NCBI GenBank assembly: GCA_003008705.1
Contig: PDUO01000009.1
Location: forward strand, 1,054,001 to 1,118,000
Direction of reading: 5' to 3'
From: Pezicula radicicola
Taxonomy: Eukaryota; Ascomycota; Leotiomycetes; Helotiales; Dermateaceae
Length of the DNA: 64,000 nucleotides
Shown: positions 23,117-35,560 of the stretch, piece by piece
How positions within the stretch are numbered: position 1 is the first letter of the stretch
Layout: each line of letters starts with the position of its first letter
Notes under the pieces: generated by a model
What the model was told of the DNA's origin: nothing
The model's input: the letters and a program-made list of their open reading frames with translations, nothing else
The model's database searches: none
Translations under genes and position numbers: made by a program

Positions 23117-25392
23117 ATGTCTCGTCGCTATATGAGGAGCCAACAGTCTTCACCTTACACACAGAATCCTACTTTCCATCAGTCAGGAAAGCCACAGGCT
23201 CCAGAGCAGTACCAACCTACCCTTCAGCCTTGCGATGAATCTCACTATGTCAACAACTCCCAAATCAACTGGCATCAATCAAGAACGCAGGCTCAACCTT
23301 ATTACGAAGCCGGTGGCCACAACGCTCAGCGATGCTATGCGACTGTGCAGGATTTTGGCCACCAAGAACCAGAGGTATCGACACAGCCCGCAGTTTTTGA
23401 CAAAGAGTCACAGAGACGTCAAAGACCCAACGACTATATGGAGTGTGAGTCTGTCGGAAATGACAGTGCATGCTGTCCTACGTCTTGCGCCTCGGGCTCC
23501 GTATGCTATGAAGAGAACTGTCCGAAGCAAATGCCAAAAGAGACTGTGATACCTTGCACTCGAGATCCATGTGATGAACCAGGTCGTATTAGCAGAGAAG
23601 GGCAATACTGTTTAACGAAAGGCATAGACGTGCTCAAGCAAGTAGATTGGAATCGTCAAGCAATTTCCGACACTAGAACAGCGGAGTGGGAGAGTACTTC
23701 TTGGAATCCTCAATTTGCGACACAAACCTTCAATATGGATAGCTTCCATGGTAATGGAATAGAAGCTCTTGCATCTATGGCAAGCATGGATATGTCCTCG
23801 CAACAAGAGCACAATCATTATATGCCTGGATCACCAGACGCCGTAACACCGTCTATGGGATACGAATGTCACACGCCCTACTCCACAGGCCCGATGTCAA
23901 CTCCTTCCTTTCATCACTCAACGCAGCCCTTCCAAAATGAATCCCAATCCATAGCGAAAGACACGGGAGATATGCTTGATGGAGCCGGCCAATGGCAGAA
24001 CATGGATTGTGAATGGGATCAGTGCCATGAGCCGTTTAGTGACCCAAACCAGTTTCAAACACATCTACACGAGAAGCATCTCGACCCCTTGATAAAGTGG
24101 AAATGTGCCATGCCGTCATCTGATTGTGGAGATATAGTAGCAGATCCTGTGGAGCACCTTCGAACTGTTCATACGTGGACTCAATCAAACTGTCCAGGAG
24201 GTTGTCCTCCACCGCTCGATATAGATCCAGCATATCTCCATATTCATTTTGACCAGGAACATTCTTTTCTTCTTCAAGAAGGCCTTCCTTGCAAATGGGC
24301 CTCTTGTGATACTAGGGTCGAGAATTTCAACCGCCTTTCGGCCCATCTGAACAGCCAGCACGGTGTCAACCTTCCAGATTTGACTGATGGCGATATTAAT
24401 CTCACATCAATACATAGTAGCCTACCCGGTCATCACAGCGCCCAACATGAACTGCAGCCGTCTGCAATCAACGACGATACTGGTTGCAATCCATCAACGG
24501 CAAGCAACCTAGCACTGTTACCCGAACCTAGCATCGTGTCCCACGGCGTTTGCCAATGGCAGATGGAAGACGGAAGAATATGTGGAGTAGTTACAACTGG
24601 ACAAGACCAAGTTGCAGCAAAAGCAATGCAGAAGCATGTTGAAGAAGCCCACTTGACACAGCTGAACTCGAAGAAGGGCTACATTTGCCAATGGAAAGAT
24701 TGCAACCGTTCAGCAAAAATGCCACCAAATAAGGTTGCATTTACTCAGAGAGGAAAGTTAGGTCGTCATATTCATTCACATACCGGTTGTAAGTTATTCA
24801 AACCACCCAAGTCAAGTCGAAATTCTAACCCTAAAGTCAAGACAAAAGCGAAGAGTGCCCAATATGCCACAAACAATTTTCAGCAGATCAAGCTCTCAAG
24901 ACACATATGAACCAACATACGAAGGAGAAGCCGTGGAAATGTAAACACCACGGTTGTTCAGAAGAATTTGCGTCACAAAGTGCTTGTAGTAAGTAAACAT
25001 CCTTAGGCCATTAGCGAACTCTTCACTCACTACTGCTAGCTGTCCACGAACGTATACACACGGGCGAGAAACCGTTGAAGTGCCCTTTTTGCGACATGTC
25101 GTTCAGTGACTCTTCGAATCTTAGCAAGCATCGGAAGACTCACGTAGGAGAAGAGGGAAGCTATCGATGTAGTTTTCCCGGTTGCACTCGACTATTGACT
25201 TCACGCAGTCACCTGCAAAGACATATGGATGCGATGCATGGAAACAAAACTGGGAATGATGGGGTTGCGAAGGGGAGACATAATTCTCGAAAGGTTGCTG
25301 TCCGGGGCAAGAAAATTAAGCCTGAGAGCTTTGACGATGACACTTCGACTAGCCTGGCAAGCGAGGCCGACGACAAGATTTCTGTCTTCTAG
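23117..25392 (+). CDS. C2H2 zinc-finger regulator, Zap1/ZafA-like
   Basis: Exons 23117-24788, 24842-24988 and 25040-25392 give 723 residues. The first half is Gln/Ser/Asn-rich with cysteine-rich segments (ACCPTSCASGSVCYEENC, PCTRDPCDEPG). Then come Trp-containing fingers (CEWDQCHEPFSDPNQFQTH, CKWASCDTRVENFNRLSAH), as in the zinc-sensing fingers of Zap1. A C-terminal tandem array follows: CQWKDCNRS, CPICHKQFSADQALKTH, CKHHGCSEEFASQSACTVH, CPFCDMSFSDSSNLSKH and CSFPGCTRLLTSRSHLQRH with TGEKP-type linkers. This layout points to the zinc-responsive activator of zinc-uptake genes. The introns (53 and 51 nt) fall within the finger array and restore HTGYKSEEC and SACTVHER. Assignment to Zap1 rather than another multi-finger protein is an inference. 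Confidence 0.85.
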
Positions 25393-26814
25393 CAAATATC
25401 TCCAATGTGGTTTTCGCCAATGATCTTGTTGGTATTTATGTTGATATATTGATTTTGATTATTGTCTGCGTTGTTTTTTGGGGCGTTTTATCGGGGTCCA
25501 TCTTACTCTCGAGTTCGGCGGTTATTTTCGGCTGGAGTAGAAGGCTCTTTTCATGATAGGTACTACTTGGAATTGATACCCTTGGGCATTAGAAATGGGA
25601 AACATACAGTTACTACGATTTTCGCTCGTTGATTCTCTGCACTTGGGTGGACTTCTTTCTTTTTGCATATGGTATATAAAAGCATGTAGTCTGTTTATAA
25701 CGGTGGTTACTCTTTGGATAAGCAAGACTTTGGAAGGAGGACAATAATGTTGATACGAGATGGAAATCAACGGCCTTTGAGGAATTTTGAAAGTAGAAAT
25801 GTCGGTTTACCATACCGAATTATCTCTGCTGTGCTGTTGTAATGATAATACAAAACATAACATAAAATGGCGCTTTGAAGTTGTACCAAAGCTTATAATA
25901 TTTATACACATCCATCTCTTGATTTATATCCTGATATCTACCTACGTTGCTGTGAGTTGAGACTGACCTCGAACTTTTCACTGTATAAAATCATGCTATC
26001 ATGGAAGGTTTATAGATGCTAGTCACTGGTGGTCATGGTGTAGATAATTGGTTTACGAGAGAGACCTGACGTTGAAGTTTTGAGGAGAATTAAAGGGGGT
26101 TGTGAATATTCTAGGCTTTCCGATAAAGGATTTGAGTAAAGGTTCTAAGGCTACGGGTACGATTGTGATGTAAAGCAAGAGCTTTCGTGGCCAAAGATTA
26201 AGAATTCACAAATAGGTTCGGGGATTAAGCATGCCCTCTCAGAATTATGAGATCTAAAGTCAGGTAGGTCATGACTTGGCGAAAATTTTCAGCATAAATA
26301 TGAATTGGATCATTGTTTTTCAACCGGACTAGAATACACTTCAAGTCCTTCCCTTCAAAGCTAGGTTTTCCTTCTAGAATATTTGATAGTTGCATCTACA
26401 AATGAATTTCATTCCCCTCTTCCATACCTGACACCAAGTTTCTCAGACTGGAAGCAACTCGAGCATGGATAGTAGGAATTTTCATTAAGAGCAGCGATAT
26501 GTCTAGTGTCCTAAACGGAGTTCTGTCAGCCTCTCGCTCGTCTTTTTAGTGTCAAGAAGTGGCTTGCTCACAAAATGATGTGGTCAAATGATCCATTCAG
26601 ATACAGCTTTAAGTACCTCAACTACGAAGCTCTATTTGTGATCATAGGGTTTCGTCGCATTTGGTGGTTGAGGGATGTTCAGATAGGTCTGTAATTGATA
26701 CATGTGGTCGACCCGAGCCAATTCATGAGCGTGGGTATGTAAGCTGGTTGGTACGAATGGTTGAAGGCGATGGCTGGCTCAGTCAGGGCATAATATATAT
26801 ATCTATGTTGCACT
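25393..26814. other. 1.4 kb between convergent genes
   Basis: 3' sides of the zinc-finger gene and the resolvase gene, AT-rich. No gene, repeat or RNA was recognised. Confidence 0.45.
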
Positions 26815-28498
26815 TCATTCTGGTTCAGGCGAGGATTCTATGACAATGAACTTTGGAAGTGGCTTTTCCTCAGAGCGACTTGTTTGTGAAGCTTGTGCTT
26901 TGGGTCTCTTCACAACTGACCTGTCTTCTTCGTCTTCCTTGCGTGGTCGACCTCTTTTCTTGGCACCGTTGGTGCCGGTGTTGGATGACTTGGCTGGAGT
27001 AGGGTTTGTACGCTCCTCGACCATCATGTGTGGCACTGCACGCTTAAGGATACAAGACAGCACCTTTGCCTCGACTCTCTCGGTGTACTCGATCACCTTG
27101 TCCGGTCCCATAGTCCTAAGACACCATGCAGACCATTCCGTAAAATCCATGCTTGTGACTTCCGAGAGGAGGAAAGTAATGTTCGTCTCAAGAGCTCCAT
27201 TTTTGCGCCGCTTTGAAGCATGTTCGATCTTATAACACTTGTTGCTCGCTTCCTGGCCTGGCGAGGTTTGTGCTAAAGCTTGCACAAGGCGTATCGGAAT
27301 GATATCCTTGATGTACTCTTTCATCCACCAGTTGAACCGGCTGCCTAAGATCGTACGAAGTTGTTCTTCGTCGACAGGCAAGCTCCATTCTGCAATCTTT
27401 GGTGCGTTCCAGTCGATGGGAGCCAATCGCATAGCCTGACGCTTTGCTTGAATCTGTGCTTGGGAATAGACATCAGGAGCTCTATACAAATTTACAACCT
27501 TGAATGAGGGGAATTCCTGCGGAACTTTGACATTGCTCCCTATGTTCTTCAGACAGCCAAAAAGCTGGCCTCGCCATCTTGGGATATCCCCATCGGACGC
27601 TTCACAAATCGCCTTTGCTAGGTGAGGTGCCTTTCTGATAGCTTCAAGGGCCAACTTGGACCCACAGCCAGGCAAGCCTTTGGTGTCATAATCCCCTCCA
27701 ACGAGTATTGCAAACAATACAAGGCAGTCGCGCAGTACTAGTTTTTGATTCAGGCCGAGCTTCTGCTGGACCCAGCTTGATCGATACACTCGGAATTCAG
27801 TTTTACTCTTCGGAACTTCCTGGTTCATTCCCTCCTTTCCTGTCTTCGCATAATGAAAGCGGAATAGCAAGGTGCAGCCAAACATGAGAGAGTCTCCGTC
27901 ATCGCTCCAAACTGCATCGACGACATTCAGTTGTTGTAGTCGAGAACACTCAGCTTCGGCTTCTCCAGGAGCATCCCAAGATGGGACGCCAAGTCTCCCT
28001 AACATATCTTTCAATAGTTCTGTTTCCTTCAAAAGATCCGGATTCTGGAACCCATTTGGTGCTCCCCGTGTCCTCTTGGCTGGACGATTTGGACCATCAA
28101 AAACGAACAACAGTTGGATGTTCATTCTTAGGAGTGCAACAATCCGATATAGAATGGCTTTCTGAACAGGATTCGAAGCAGCTACACCTGTAGGGAAGAT
28201 ATCTTCGTATCAGCAGCTTTTTAAGTCGCATTATGAATGTTTCGCTGCGTAGATCTTACCTTGACGAATTTCAGCGACCTTTGCGTCGTTCACATTTCGG
28301 AACCGCCAATTTGCTTCATCAACCGCAATCCTAAGGGGCCTCCCGGTTCTCTCAAAATGGCCAGTGGCAAATTTGGCAATACTTGTGATCTCCCCATCTC
28401 CCAGCGCTGCCCATAATCTAGCACACGGATGAATCAGTATTGTTTTGACAATTATGCAATCTGTCCTGTGATTAGAAGGCTTACGCTGAGAGCCCCAT
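26815..28498 (-). CDS. XPG/Rad2-family Holliday junction resolvase, Yen1/GEN1 type
   Basis: Exons 28498-28485, 28417-28260 and 28187-26815 give 514 residues. It is a structure-specific 5' nuclease that cuts Holliday junctions and flaps in the nucleus. The N-domain begins MGLSALWAALGDG and holds the acidic RIAVDEANWRF and LLFVFDGPNRPAKR. The I-domain has WDAPGEAEAECSRL and AVWSDDGDSLMFG. The helix-two-turn-helix reads LVGGDYDTKGLPGCGSKLALEA. All expected acidic metal ligands are visible, so it looks active. The C-terminus has basic patches (KKRGRPRK, KRPKA) that could be nuclear signals. It is shorter than many fungal Yen1 proteins. The first exon is 14 nt and codes for MGLS plus two bases. 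Confidence 0.9.
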
Positions 28499-29616
28499 CC
28501 TGATGGGCCTGAGAGAATCTCGTGTGAATCGCTTCTAAAGTCAGTTGTTGAATTTATGGCTTGCTAGATCAAGCTGTAAGTGATGGGTTGAAGGGAATCG
28601 CGTCGCGTTTTGCCTTGCGTCGCGTCCACCCCTGTTAACACGTGAGCTATGTATCCAAGCGCACCTTCCGCATCTACCTCTAGAAGAAGTTTCTGTGGAT
28701 TTCCAAGTTGATCGCCGGTAGGCATGAAGGTGATAAAAGTATTAGACCTGTGAACTTCAATTTTTAGTTTTTCAGCGGCTAACTGTCTCCCGTTCTTAAC
28801 ATAGCCGGAAAACTTCGTAAAGAGCAATATTGCTCGCTTGTCGGCTGCTCACTACTCAGAGACAATGCTCCTACGAAGCATATCTACTCGTTTCTGAAGC
28901 TGAACTTCACTTGAACTCATGAAGACAATATTGACAGGTAATGAATGCCCTTGACACACTGTGAATCATTTGGGAGCTTCTTCAGCTTGCAAAGATGATA
29001 ACCCCTAGCTTAACACAGTCAAACTCGCTGCAGGCTCTTACGCTCCTTCTTGCATTTGTGCTGAATCCTTGTTCGAATCATCGGCCTTTGTCTTCGTCCT
29101 TACGAGGTCGTTTGTGGTCGTAACTGAAAGTTCGATTGGCCAGTCCATGGTTGGTATCGAGCTTGACGGGACATTTATCCTGTGGTCAGTTATCTGTGAA
29201 GCACGTTTCCTTCCTGTCTTCCTGGCTATGAGATACAACAAAATGAAATAGTACATATCCTTTAACTTAGACTTTGATATTCTGCTGGAGGGATTATATG
29301 TGGTCACTTGGCACAGCTTGAGGCAGAAGGAAATATGGAGGAAAGTGACCAGAAGTTCTTGAAATCTCCAATCCATGAATCCATGAAGAGCCCAATTTCG
29401 ATGTCTTCATACTCGTTCCGAATCCAACGCAGTCGCCCTTGAACCAGATCTCACAAGCCGGACACAAGTTTTGCTTCAATGTCGTGATTTTTGAGGTAGC
29501 ATTCTTATGCCAATATTTTCGATGATACACCGTGTCCCATGAAAATCAAGCCATCTGCAAAACAGCCATGCCCGCAAATATCATTCCAAACCCCACTCCA
29601 ACCCAGGTAAATAATC
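28499..29616. other. 1.1 kb upstream of the resolvase
   Basis: Holds the resolvase promoter and the 3' end of RPL35. A frame at 28564-28827 has no ATG start and no recognisable similarity. No other feature was seen. Confidence 0.45.
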
Positions 29617-30237
29617 TAAGCCTCCGCCTATTTCAACGTTAGTAAAACATCCTGCATCCTTCCAGATCTTCCCAAGTATATCTGAGATCGTACCTTGATA
29701 GCAAATTTGCGCTGGGGGAAATGAACCGATCGCTTCTTGGTCTTCTCTAATTGCCGGGTGCTCTCGTGCTTTGACAACCGTCTGCGGATAGCGCGAGTCT
29801 GCTTTGGTCGGAGATCGAGAGGGAGGTACTTCTTGCCCTTGTAGAAGATTCTGAGTTGTGCGCGTTGGTTGGCGTTGATGACTGTGAGGACCTTGGCAAT
29901 CGACTTGCGGATATCGTGGCTGTAAAAAAGATCCCCGTTAGTGTTTTTGTTCATGGTTGTTTCCCCTCCATCCTCGATCCTCAATTCAAGATTCGCCCCT
30001 CCAGATGGATTCGCGGTTGTACTGACATCTTGGTGAGTTTGGAAGAGTTTCCTCCTGCAATCTTTGCTGTGCGCAGTTGACCGAGTTCCGTCTTCAGGTT
30101 GCCCAGCTGAGTCTGGAGGTCCTCCTTCTTCTTGGACCAGAGCTGGTTGGTCTTGACTTTTCCGGACGACTGTCGCATCGTACGTTAGCCATTGTAATTC
30201 CCAAGCATTCCATCAGCAGTCCGTTCGTCCTTACCAT
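29617..30237 (-). CDS. RPL35: 60S ribosomal protein L35 (uL29)
   Basis: Four exons: 30237-30235, 30169-30027, 29919-29694 and 29628-29617, giving 127 residues, the usual length. It sits at the exit tunnel of the large ribosomal subunit near the signal-recognition-particle dock. The sequence is unmistakable: [71 protein letters not shown] and [11 protein letters not shown]. The first exon is only the ATG codon and the last is 12 nt (AEA plus stop), so the gene is intron-rich as is common for fungal ribosomal proteins. Divergent from GOS1. Confidence 0.97.
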
Positions 30238-30561
30238 CGTGAAGGTTTGTCGAGAATGGTTGTCGAGGGGGTCGTGATGAATTCGAAATTTTTGGGTTGG
30301 CGACCTTGAATGATAGCAAAATTGATTGTGCGGCCCTTCTCGCGAAAAATGGCACTAGCGAGAGTTGTTGAGTATCGGTGCCTTCTTGTTAAGGCAGAAA
30401 TTCGGATACGAAGTTCAGCCTTCCCGCGACGTATCATACTATCATACAGCGTAGACCGACCCGAGGCCTGGAGCAGACATCTGCATATCGTAACACGACT
30501 TACAAAAGTACTTTATCAAATTCACCAACCTTCACAGTTTCTTGAAAAGCATAGTGTCAAC
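30238..30561. promoter_or_regulatory. Divergent promoter, RPL35 / GOS1
   Basis: The 324 bp between start codons hold the strong ribosomal-protein promoter and the GOS1 promoter. I could not identify specific sites by eye. Confidence 0.5.
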
Positions 30562-31338
30562 ATGTCGACATCTACAGGACAAGGCTGGGCTCAGCTTCGA
30601 TCGCAAGCTAGGTCCTTAGAAACACAGGTATGGATCTCTCCGGAAGTTGGCCAACAATCGACTGACCACATGTTAGACTGAGACCTTATTCCACACATAT
30701 TCACAATTCGCTGCCGTCCCAAACCTTCCCCCAAAACCAACCGAAGATGAGCGACAAACGGAATCGAAATTGCAGGAGATATTAGACAAGGCAAGTCTAG
30801 CTATAGATCCTCAGATCGCCAGGGCTAACATAGCGTTTAGAGAGAAGCGCTCATAACACAGCTCTCACGTCTACTAGATTCCGAATCACAAGCCTCAGCA
30901 CTAAAAACAAGCAATCTATCAAGACACCGAGAAGTCCTACGAGAACACAGACAAGAGCTCAACAAGCTCAAATCAAACATACAGGATGCCCGAAATCGGG
31001 CGAACCTTCTCTCAAATGTGAGGAGCGACATAGACGCGTACAGATCTAGCAATCCTGAAGCAGCAGAAGCCGAGTACATGCTGGATGAGAGACGTAGGAT
31101 AGATAATAGCCACAATATGGCGGACAGCGTATTGAGCCAGGCATATGCTGTGAATGAGAGCTTTGGCCTGCAGAGAGAGACGCTGGCAAGCATCAATAGG
31201 AGGATTACTGGTGCGGCGAGTCAAGTGCCTGGGCTCAATAGTCTCATTGGAAGGATATCTGCAAAGAAGCGCAGAGATGGAATCATCATGGGAAGCTTTA
31301 TTGCTTTCTGCTTTTTGATGTTTTTGTATTTCATGTGA
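30562..31338 (+). CDS. GOS1: Golgi SNARE GOS1 (GOSR1/GS28)
   Basis: Exons 30562-30627, 30677-30790 and 30841-31338 give 225 residues. Gos1 is a Qb-SNARE for retrograde and intra-Golgi vesicle fusion. It starts MSTSTGQGWAQLRSQARSLE (a typical GOS1 opening) and continues with a long coiled coil (SRHREVLREHRQELNKLKS). The SNARE motif follows, with Gln in SVLSQAYAVNESFGLQRETL, then one C-terminal TM anchor IIMGSFIAFCFLMFLYFM ending at the last residue, as expected for a tail-anchored protein. The second intron (30791-30840) starts GC instead of GT (AAG|GCAAGT...TTTAG) and is needed to join LDK to REALITQLS. Confidence 0.96.
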
Positions 31339-31448
31339 GCCTCTTTTGGCTACTTGTCATTAGCATTTCTAGAGAGCGGGCGTTTGGTTAGTTTGGCAGG
31401 TCAGCCACATAATTCTGTTGTACATTATTATGGATATCATGACGGAAA

Positions 31449-32539
31449 TCAAGATGCCGACTTGGCCAGTTTCTTGGCCTCCACTATGTCTGCTGCTTTC
31501 GCATCAAGCATCCGCTGCTGGCCAGCAGTCTTCGTCTTTCCTGTCTTCATCTCGGCGACGAGGCGTGTGACTCCCTTTGCCAACGCCTCCTTCTCATCAT
31601 CTCTAGCCGGTCCGCTCCCTGCCCATCGGATCTTACAATCACCATCCAGAAGGTACGTATAGCCGACCTTGCTATTCAGCAGTCCAATCGCATCCCTCAT
31701 TTCATCAGTCATACCTCTCCTCACCACAAAATACCTTCCAAGGTTCTTCGCGCCTATCCTTCTCCTCAAACTTGGCATAAATAACTTGATTATCCATGCC
31801 TTCAGAGGGTTTTCTTCAATATTAACCTGGACTATCTGAGCCGCATCTCCACTATCCCTAACTGCTTTATGTAACTCAGGATTATGCTTCTCTGATGCAA
31901 ACGTTGCTGCTTGATTTTCTGCCCACGCACTGCTGAATAGGCTGACAACGGAAATCTTATCTTCCAACACTGGTGTCGTATCCGAAAGCCCCTTCTTCTT
32001 TTTCTCAAGCGTTTGCCCATGAAGGTTTGGGAAGTAAAGAGCACGATCTGCTCTAAAGAGGGCTGGAGGCGCAAGAAACGACTTTCCTTTCGAATGCTGC
32101 ATATTGCTCCATTCCCGAAAGTAGGGCGTTGCCATCTTCCGCGTCCTAGGAAATGGTAAGCATATATTCTAGCATCTATACCTGCGAATTCCTACAATTG
32201 CTTCCTCCTGTCCAAATGCTTGTCATAGTTGACAAAGTCATCCCTCTTTTCCTTCAATGTCCTTGTATCTATCCCTGAATTCTGCCCGGCTCTTGGTGGC
32301 TTCTCAAGTCCAATTGGCCGATTCAGAGGCTTTGGTGTGAACTTCTCGAGGGCCTTGCCGGAAGCTCTGGGTGCTTCAATGGGAGGCAGTTGTTCTGGTG
32401 AAGGAGGCGCTGCTGGGGCTTCCTCTTTGGCGGCAAACTGTCGGTAGGAAGAGCTGAAGAATCGCCATTGACACAATAGACAAGCTGCAGAATCGAATTT
32501 GGTGTTTATGGATTGGAGCGGCCTTCGTGAGAGTATCAT
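31449..32539 (-). CDS. ATP10: Mitochondrial ATPase assembly factor ATP10
   Basis: Exons 32539-32196 and 32145-31449 give 346 residues. Atp10 is an inner-membrane chaperone that helps subunit 6 (Atp6) enter the Fo part of ATP synthase. The N-terminus MILSRRPLQSINTKF is Arg/Ser-rich and acid-free, fitting a mitochondrial presequence, followed by a Pro/Ala-rich segment. The conserved family core follows: KMATPYFREWSNM, FRADRALYFPNLHGQTL, VVSLFSSAWAENQ, RYFVVRRGMTDEMRDAIGLLNSKVGYTYLLDGDCKIRWAGSG (positions about 230-310). The 50-nt intron (GTAGGA...TTCCTAG) joins DRRKQL to TRKMATP. Upstream in-frame sequence to 32587 lacks an ATG. Confidence 0.95.
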
Positions 32540-32825
32540 TTCGTTTACCTTGGTCACTTGGTGTCGTGTCGATGCGCGTACATGCAAGTAAGCTTTCGAT
32601 CAACAAATTATTATTTCCTCCGTACCGGAATACAGAGGTGCAGGCATGATTTCCCCGGGCTTGGCATTCTGCCCCACAAAAAGGAAAGCATCGGCTCAAA
32701 GCCCCCATGGGCACATCTCGTCCTGGAATACATCCCTTAGGTCCTGTACTTCTCCAACCTTTCTGACAATGTAGAACTTTCACACACATCTCTTTAGGAC
32801 AATACTTGTCAAACGTAATTTCACA
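32540..32825. promoter_or_regulatory. Divergent promoter, ATP10 / branched-chain E2
   Basis: Only 286 bp separate the start codons of two nuclear genes for mitochondrial proteins, so co-regulation is plausible. No site was recognised. Confidence 0.45.
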
Positions 32826-34309
32826 ATGCGTCTTCAGGCATATTCAAGATTAACACTACGCCAATGGCACATCTACAACAACCTCAAGTTCCCCAGACAG
32901 TACCCCTCTCGGTCCTTCCATGCATCCAGCAGATCACAAGTTGTCAAGCCGTTTCTGCTGGCAGACATCGGTGAAGGTATGGAGCGAATTCTGCTTGACT
33001 CAACGCGCAATTTTGACCATCCGTAGGCATCCGAGAATGCGAGATAATTCAATGGTTTGTTGAGCCAGAGGCTCGGGTCGAGGAATGGGACAAGCTTTGT
33101 GAAGTACAAAGCGACAAGGCCTCGGTGGAGATCACAAGTCGTTTTGCTGGGGTTATCAAAAAGCTTCACTACGAAGCAGGTGAAATGGCTCAGGTTGGGA
33201 AGCCTCTGCTTGATATCGATATACAAGGAGAAATCAAGCAAGAAGACTTGGAGGCTCTAACAGAGTCAACCGAAGCAGACGAATCCCAAATTCAGGTTTC
33301 TGAAGAAGTACCACTTGCTCAATCAGCACCCACTACAGAAACTTCTCCTCCAGAGAAGAATTCGCGTCCAGGGAGGAAACATGCAACTTTAGCGACGCCT
33401 GCTGTGCGGCATCTTACCAAGGAGTTGGATGTTAATATAGCAGATGTTAATGGCACCGGCAAGGATGGGCGAGTAATGAAGGATGATGTCTACAAATTTG
33501 CAAAAGACCGAGATAGCTCTCCTGCAATGTTGGAGAAATCATCTGCGCCATCTTTCACAGCTCCGGTGTCAAGCGGTCCACAAACTGAGACAGTAACTCA
33601 ACTGTCGAGTATGCAAGTTCAGATGTTCAAGACGATGACCAAGTCTTTGAAAATTCCACATTTTCTCTACGCAGATGAGCTAGACTTCTCCATCCTTTCT
33701 CAAGTACGGCAACGTCTCAATAAGAGCTTAGCGAAATCGCCCGTCGACGACCTTAGCAAACTGTCTTATCTCCCATTCATTATCAAAGCAGTATCCATGT
33801 CGCTGCATGCCTTCCCGCAACTGAACGCAAGAGTGGATGTTGACTCAACATCGTCAAAGCCCGTTCTTGTAATGCGGAGTCAACACAATGTCGGGGTAGC
33901 AATGGATACACCCTCGGGTCTCTTAGTCCCAGTAATTAAGAACGTATCAAGCCTCAACATCCTTTCCATAGCAGCCGAGCTCAATCGGCTCCAACATCTC
34001 GCCACGACCGGCAAGCTCACCTCTGCCGACCTAAGTGGTGGGACAATTACAGTCTCCAACATCGGTAGCGTAGGCGGCACTTACGTCTCCCCCGTCATAG
34101 TGGAGAAAGAAGTAGCAATCCTAGGCATCGGCAAGATAAGAACGGTCCCGGCCTTCGACGATGATGACCAGGTGGTAGCAAAGCAAGTGTGCAACTTCAG
34201 CTGGAGCGCAGACCATCGGGTCATTGATGGAGCAACCATGGCGAGGGCCGCAGAGCAAGTTCGAGGTTTTGTCGAAAACCCAGATAGTATGGTCATGTAT
34301 CTGCGGTGA
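32826..34309 (+). CDS. Branched-chain 2-oxoacid dehydrogenase E2 (lipoamide acyltransferase)
   Basis: Exons 32826-32976 and 33027-34309 give 477 residues. This is the core of the mitochondrial complex that decarboxylates the 2-oxoacids of Leu, Ile and Val and passes acyl groups to CoA. A basic presequence (RLTLRQWHIYNNLKFPRQ) and FHASSRS cleavage-like region precede the lipoyl domain (about 42-120), in which SDKASVE places the lipoyl lysine at Lys81. A linker and the E3/E1-binding domain follow (LATPAVRHLTKELDVNIADV, near 185-220). The catalytic domain ends WSADHRVIDG, with His447 and Asp451. GYV-type DIGEGIRECEIIQWFVEPEA distinguishes it from pyruvate and oxoglutarate E2. The intron is 50 nt. 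Confidence 0.95.
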
Positions 34310-35560
34310 TTTTGAAGCTTCTGTTCTGAGCTTTAAGCAACCAGCTGCCTACCCCAAGACGTACGTTGCAAGTGCCTTGCTTCAATAGGTGTCGTGCAGC
34401 ATGCAATACCACGTGGGGAATAAGCTGGCTGAACTGAGCACAGAAAAGTCTGGTACTGTAACACAACATTCATATCCACCCAGTCTTACCTGCTTACCAG
34501 ACAACAAGAATTAGGGCCGTGACTTCAGCTGAAGAAATAAAGCCTGGATTTTCTGGAAGAAGGCAGCAAGATGCAGGATGCGTTGTCATGTATTACAACA
34601 TGCCATGATGAAGAAATCAGTCACGAGCCTAAATACCCCGCAAATGAAATGCAAATGTTAAAGCGAAATAAACTCCATCTACAGAAAAATAAGCATGTAC
34701 TATCTATATGCAGTAATATGCCAATAAATGTGGGATTAAAGTATACTGCAGATTGATGTCTAATTGCCGTTGGTTCATTGACTGTCTGAGAACTCGAAGT
34801 CACTTAGTACTCCACCATCTATCCATCTAGTCTCATACGGTGAGGTAGGTAGGTACTGTACTGTATTTATTACTAACAAGTACCTTACACCACACACGCT
34901 AATCACGCAAACTCAAAACTCAATTATAAAACCATGACATCAACGTCAATAAAAAAATCAATATTGAACAACACCCAATCATTCATCATCCCATTGCATC
35001 TCTAGTCTATTTAAAACTCCCCGTAATCCGTACTCCGTATGCAGTCTAAATAGAAATAAATCAATAAAATATTTGCTGTATTTACTCTTTCCTCCTTCCT
35101 CGTAAGTTTCCATCCAACATCTACCGTATATCTAGATTTGCTCCAATCCTCTCATCTCATCTCGCAAAACTTTCCATTTAGCCTATTTGACCAAAATGAT
35201 AAAACATCGTCCAAACGGATCCTGTTGTTGCAGCCCAACGCCGTGACTTTCTTGTGGCCTTTGATTTGCCTCGTCTGTCTGCCCAACCCCAATAAATGCA
35301 GCAAAGCAGTAGTGGGTAGCTTCGTAGCTAGCCCCAAATTAATAAAAACCGTTACTCAAACAAAATGCCAACATTCCCATGATGAAAATGTGAGCAAAAT
35401 AATGCTCCTTATCATATTGCCTGCCCAATAACGCCCGAACACCCTTGTCCATGAAACCTCCGAGGAGAAATTGGATCTTTTACTTCTTTCCTTTACCCAT
35501 AGGTAACTGCTTGTAAATACAACACGCCGAATATCTCCGTGCTCCAGACTCGTGGGGGAA
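34310..35560. other. 1.25 kb between convergent genes
   Basis: 3' sides of the E2 and gluconokinase genes, AT-rich with GGTAGGTAGGTACTGTACTG near 34845. No gene was recognised. Confidence 0.45.

Noticed and set aside
22701..23135. 144-residue frame before the zinc-finger gene
   Set aside because: Probably 5' leader; its frame differs from the conserved finger protein and it has no similarity.
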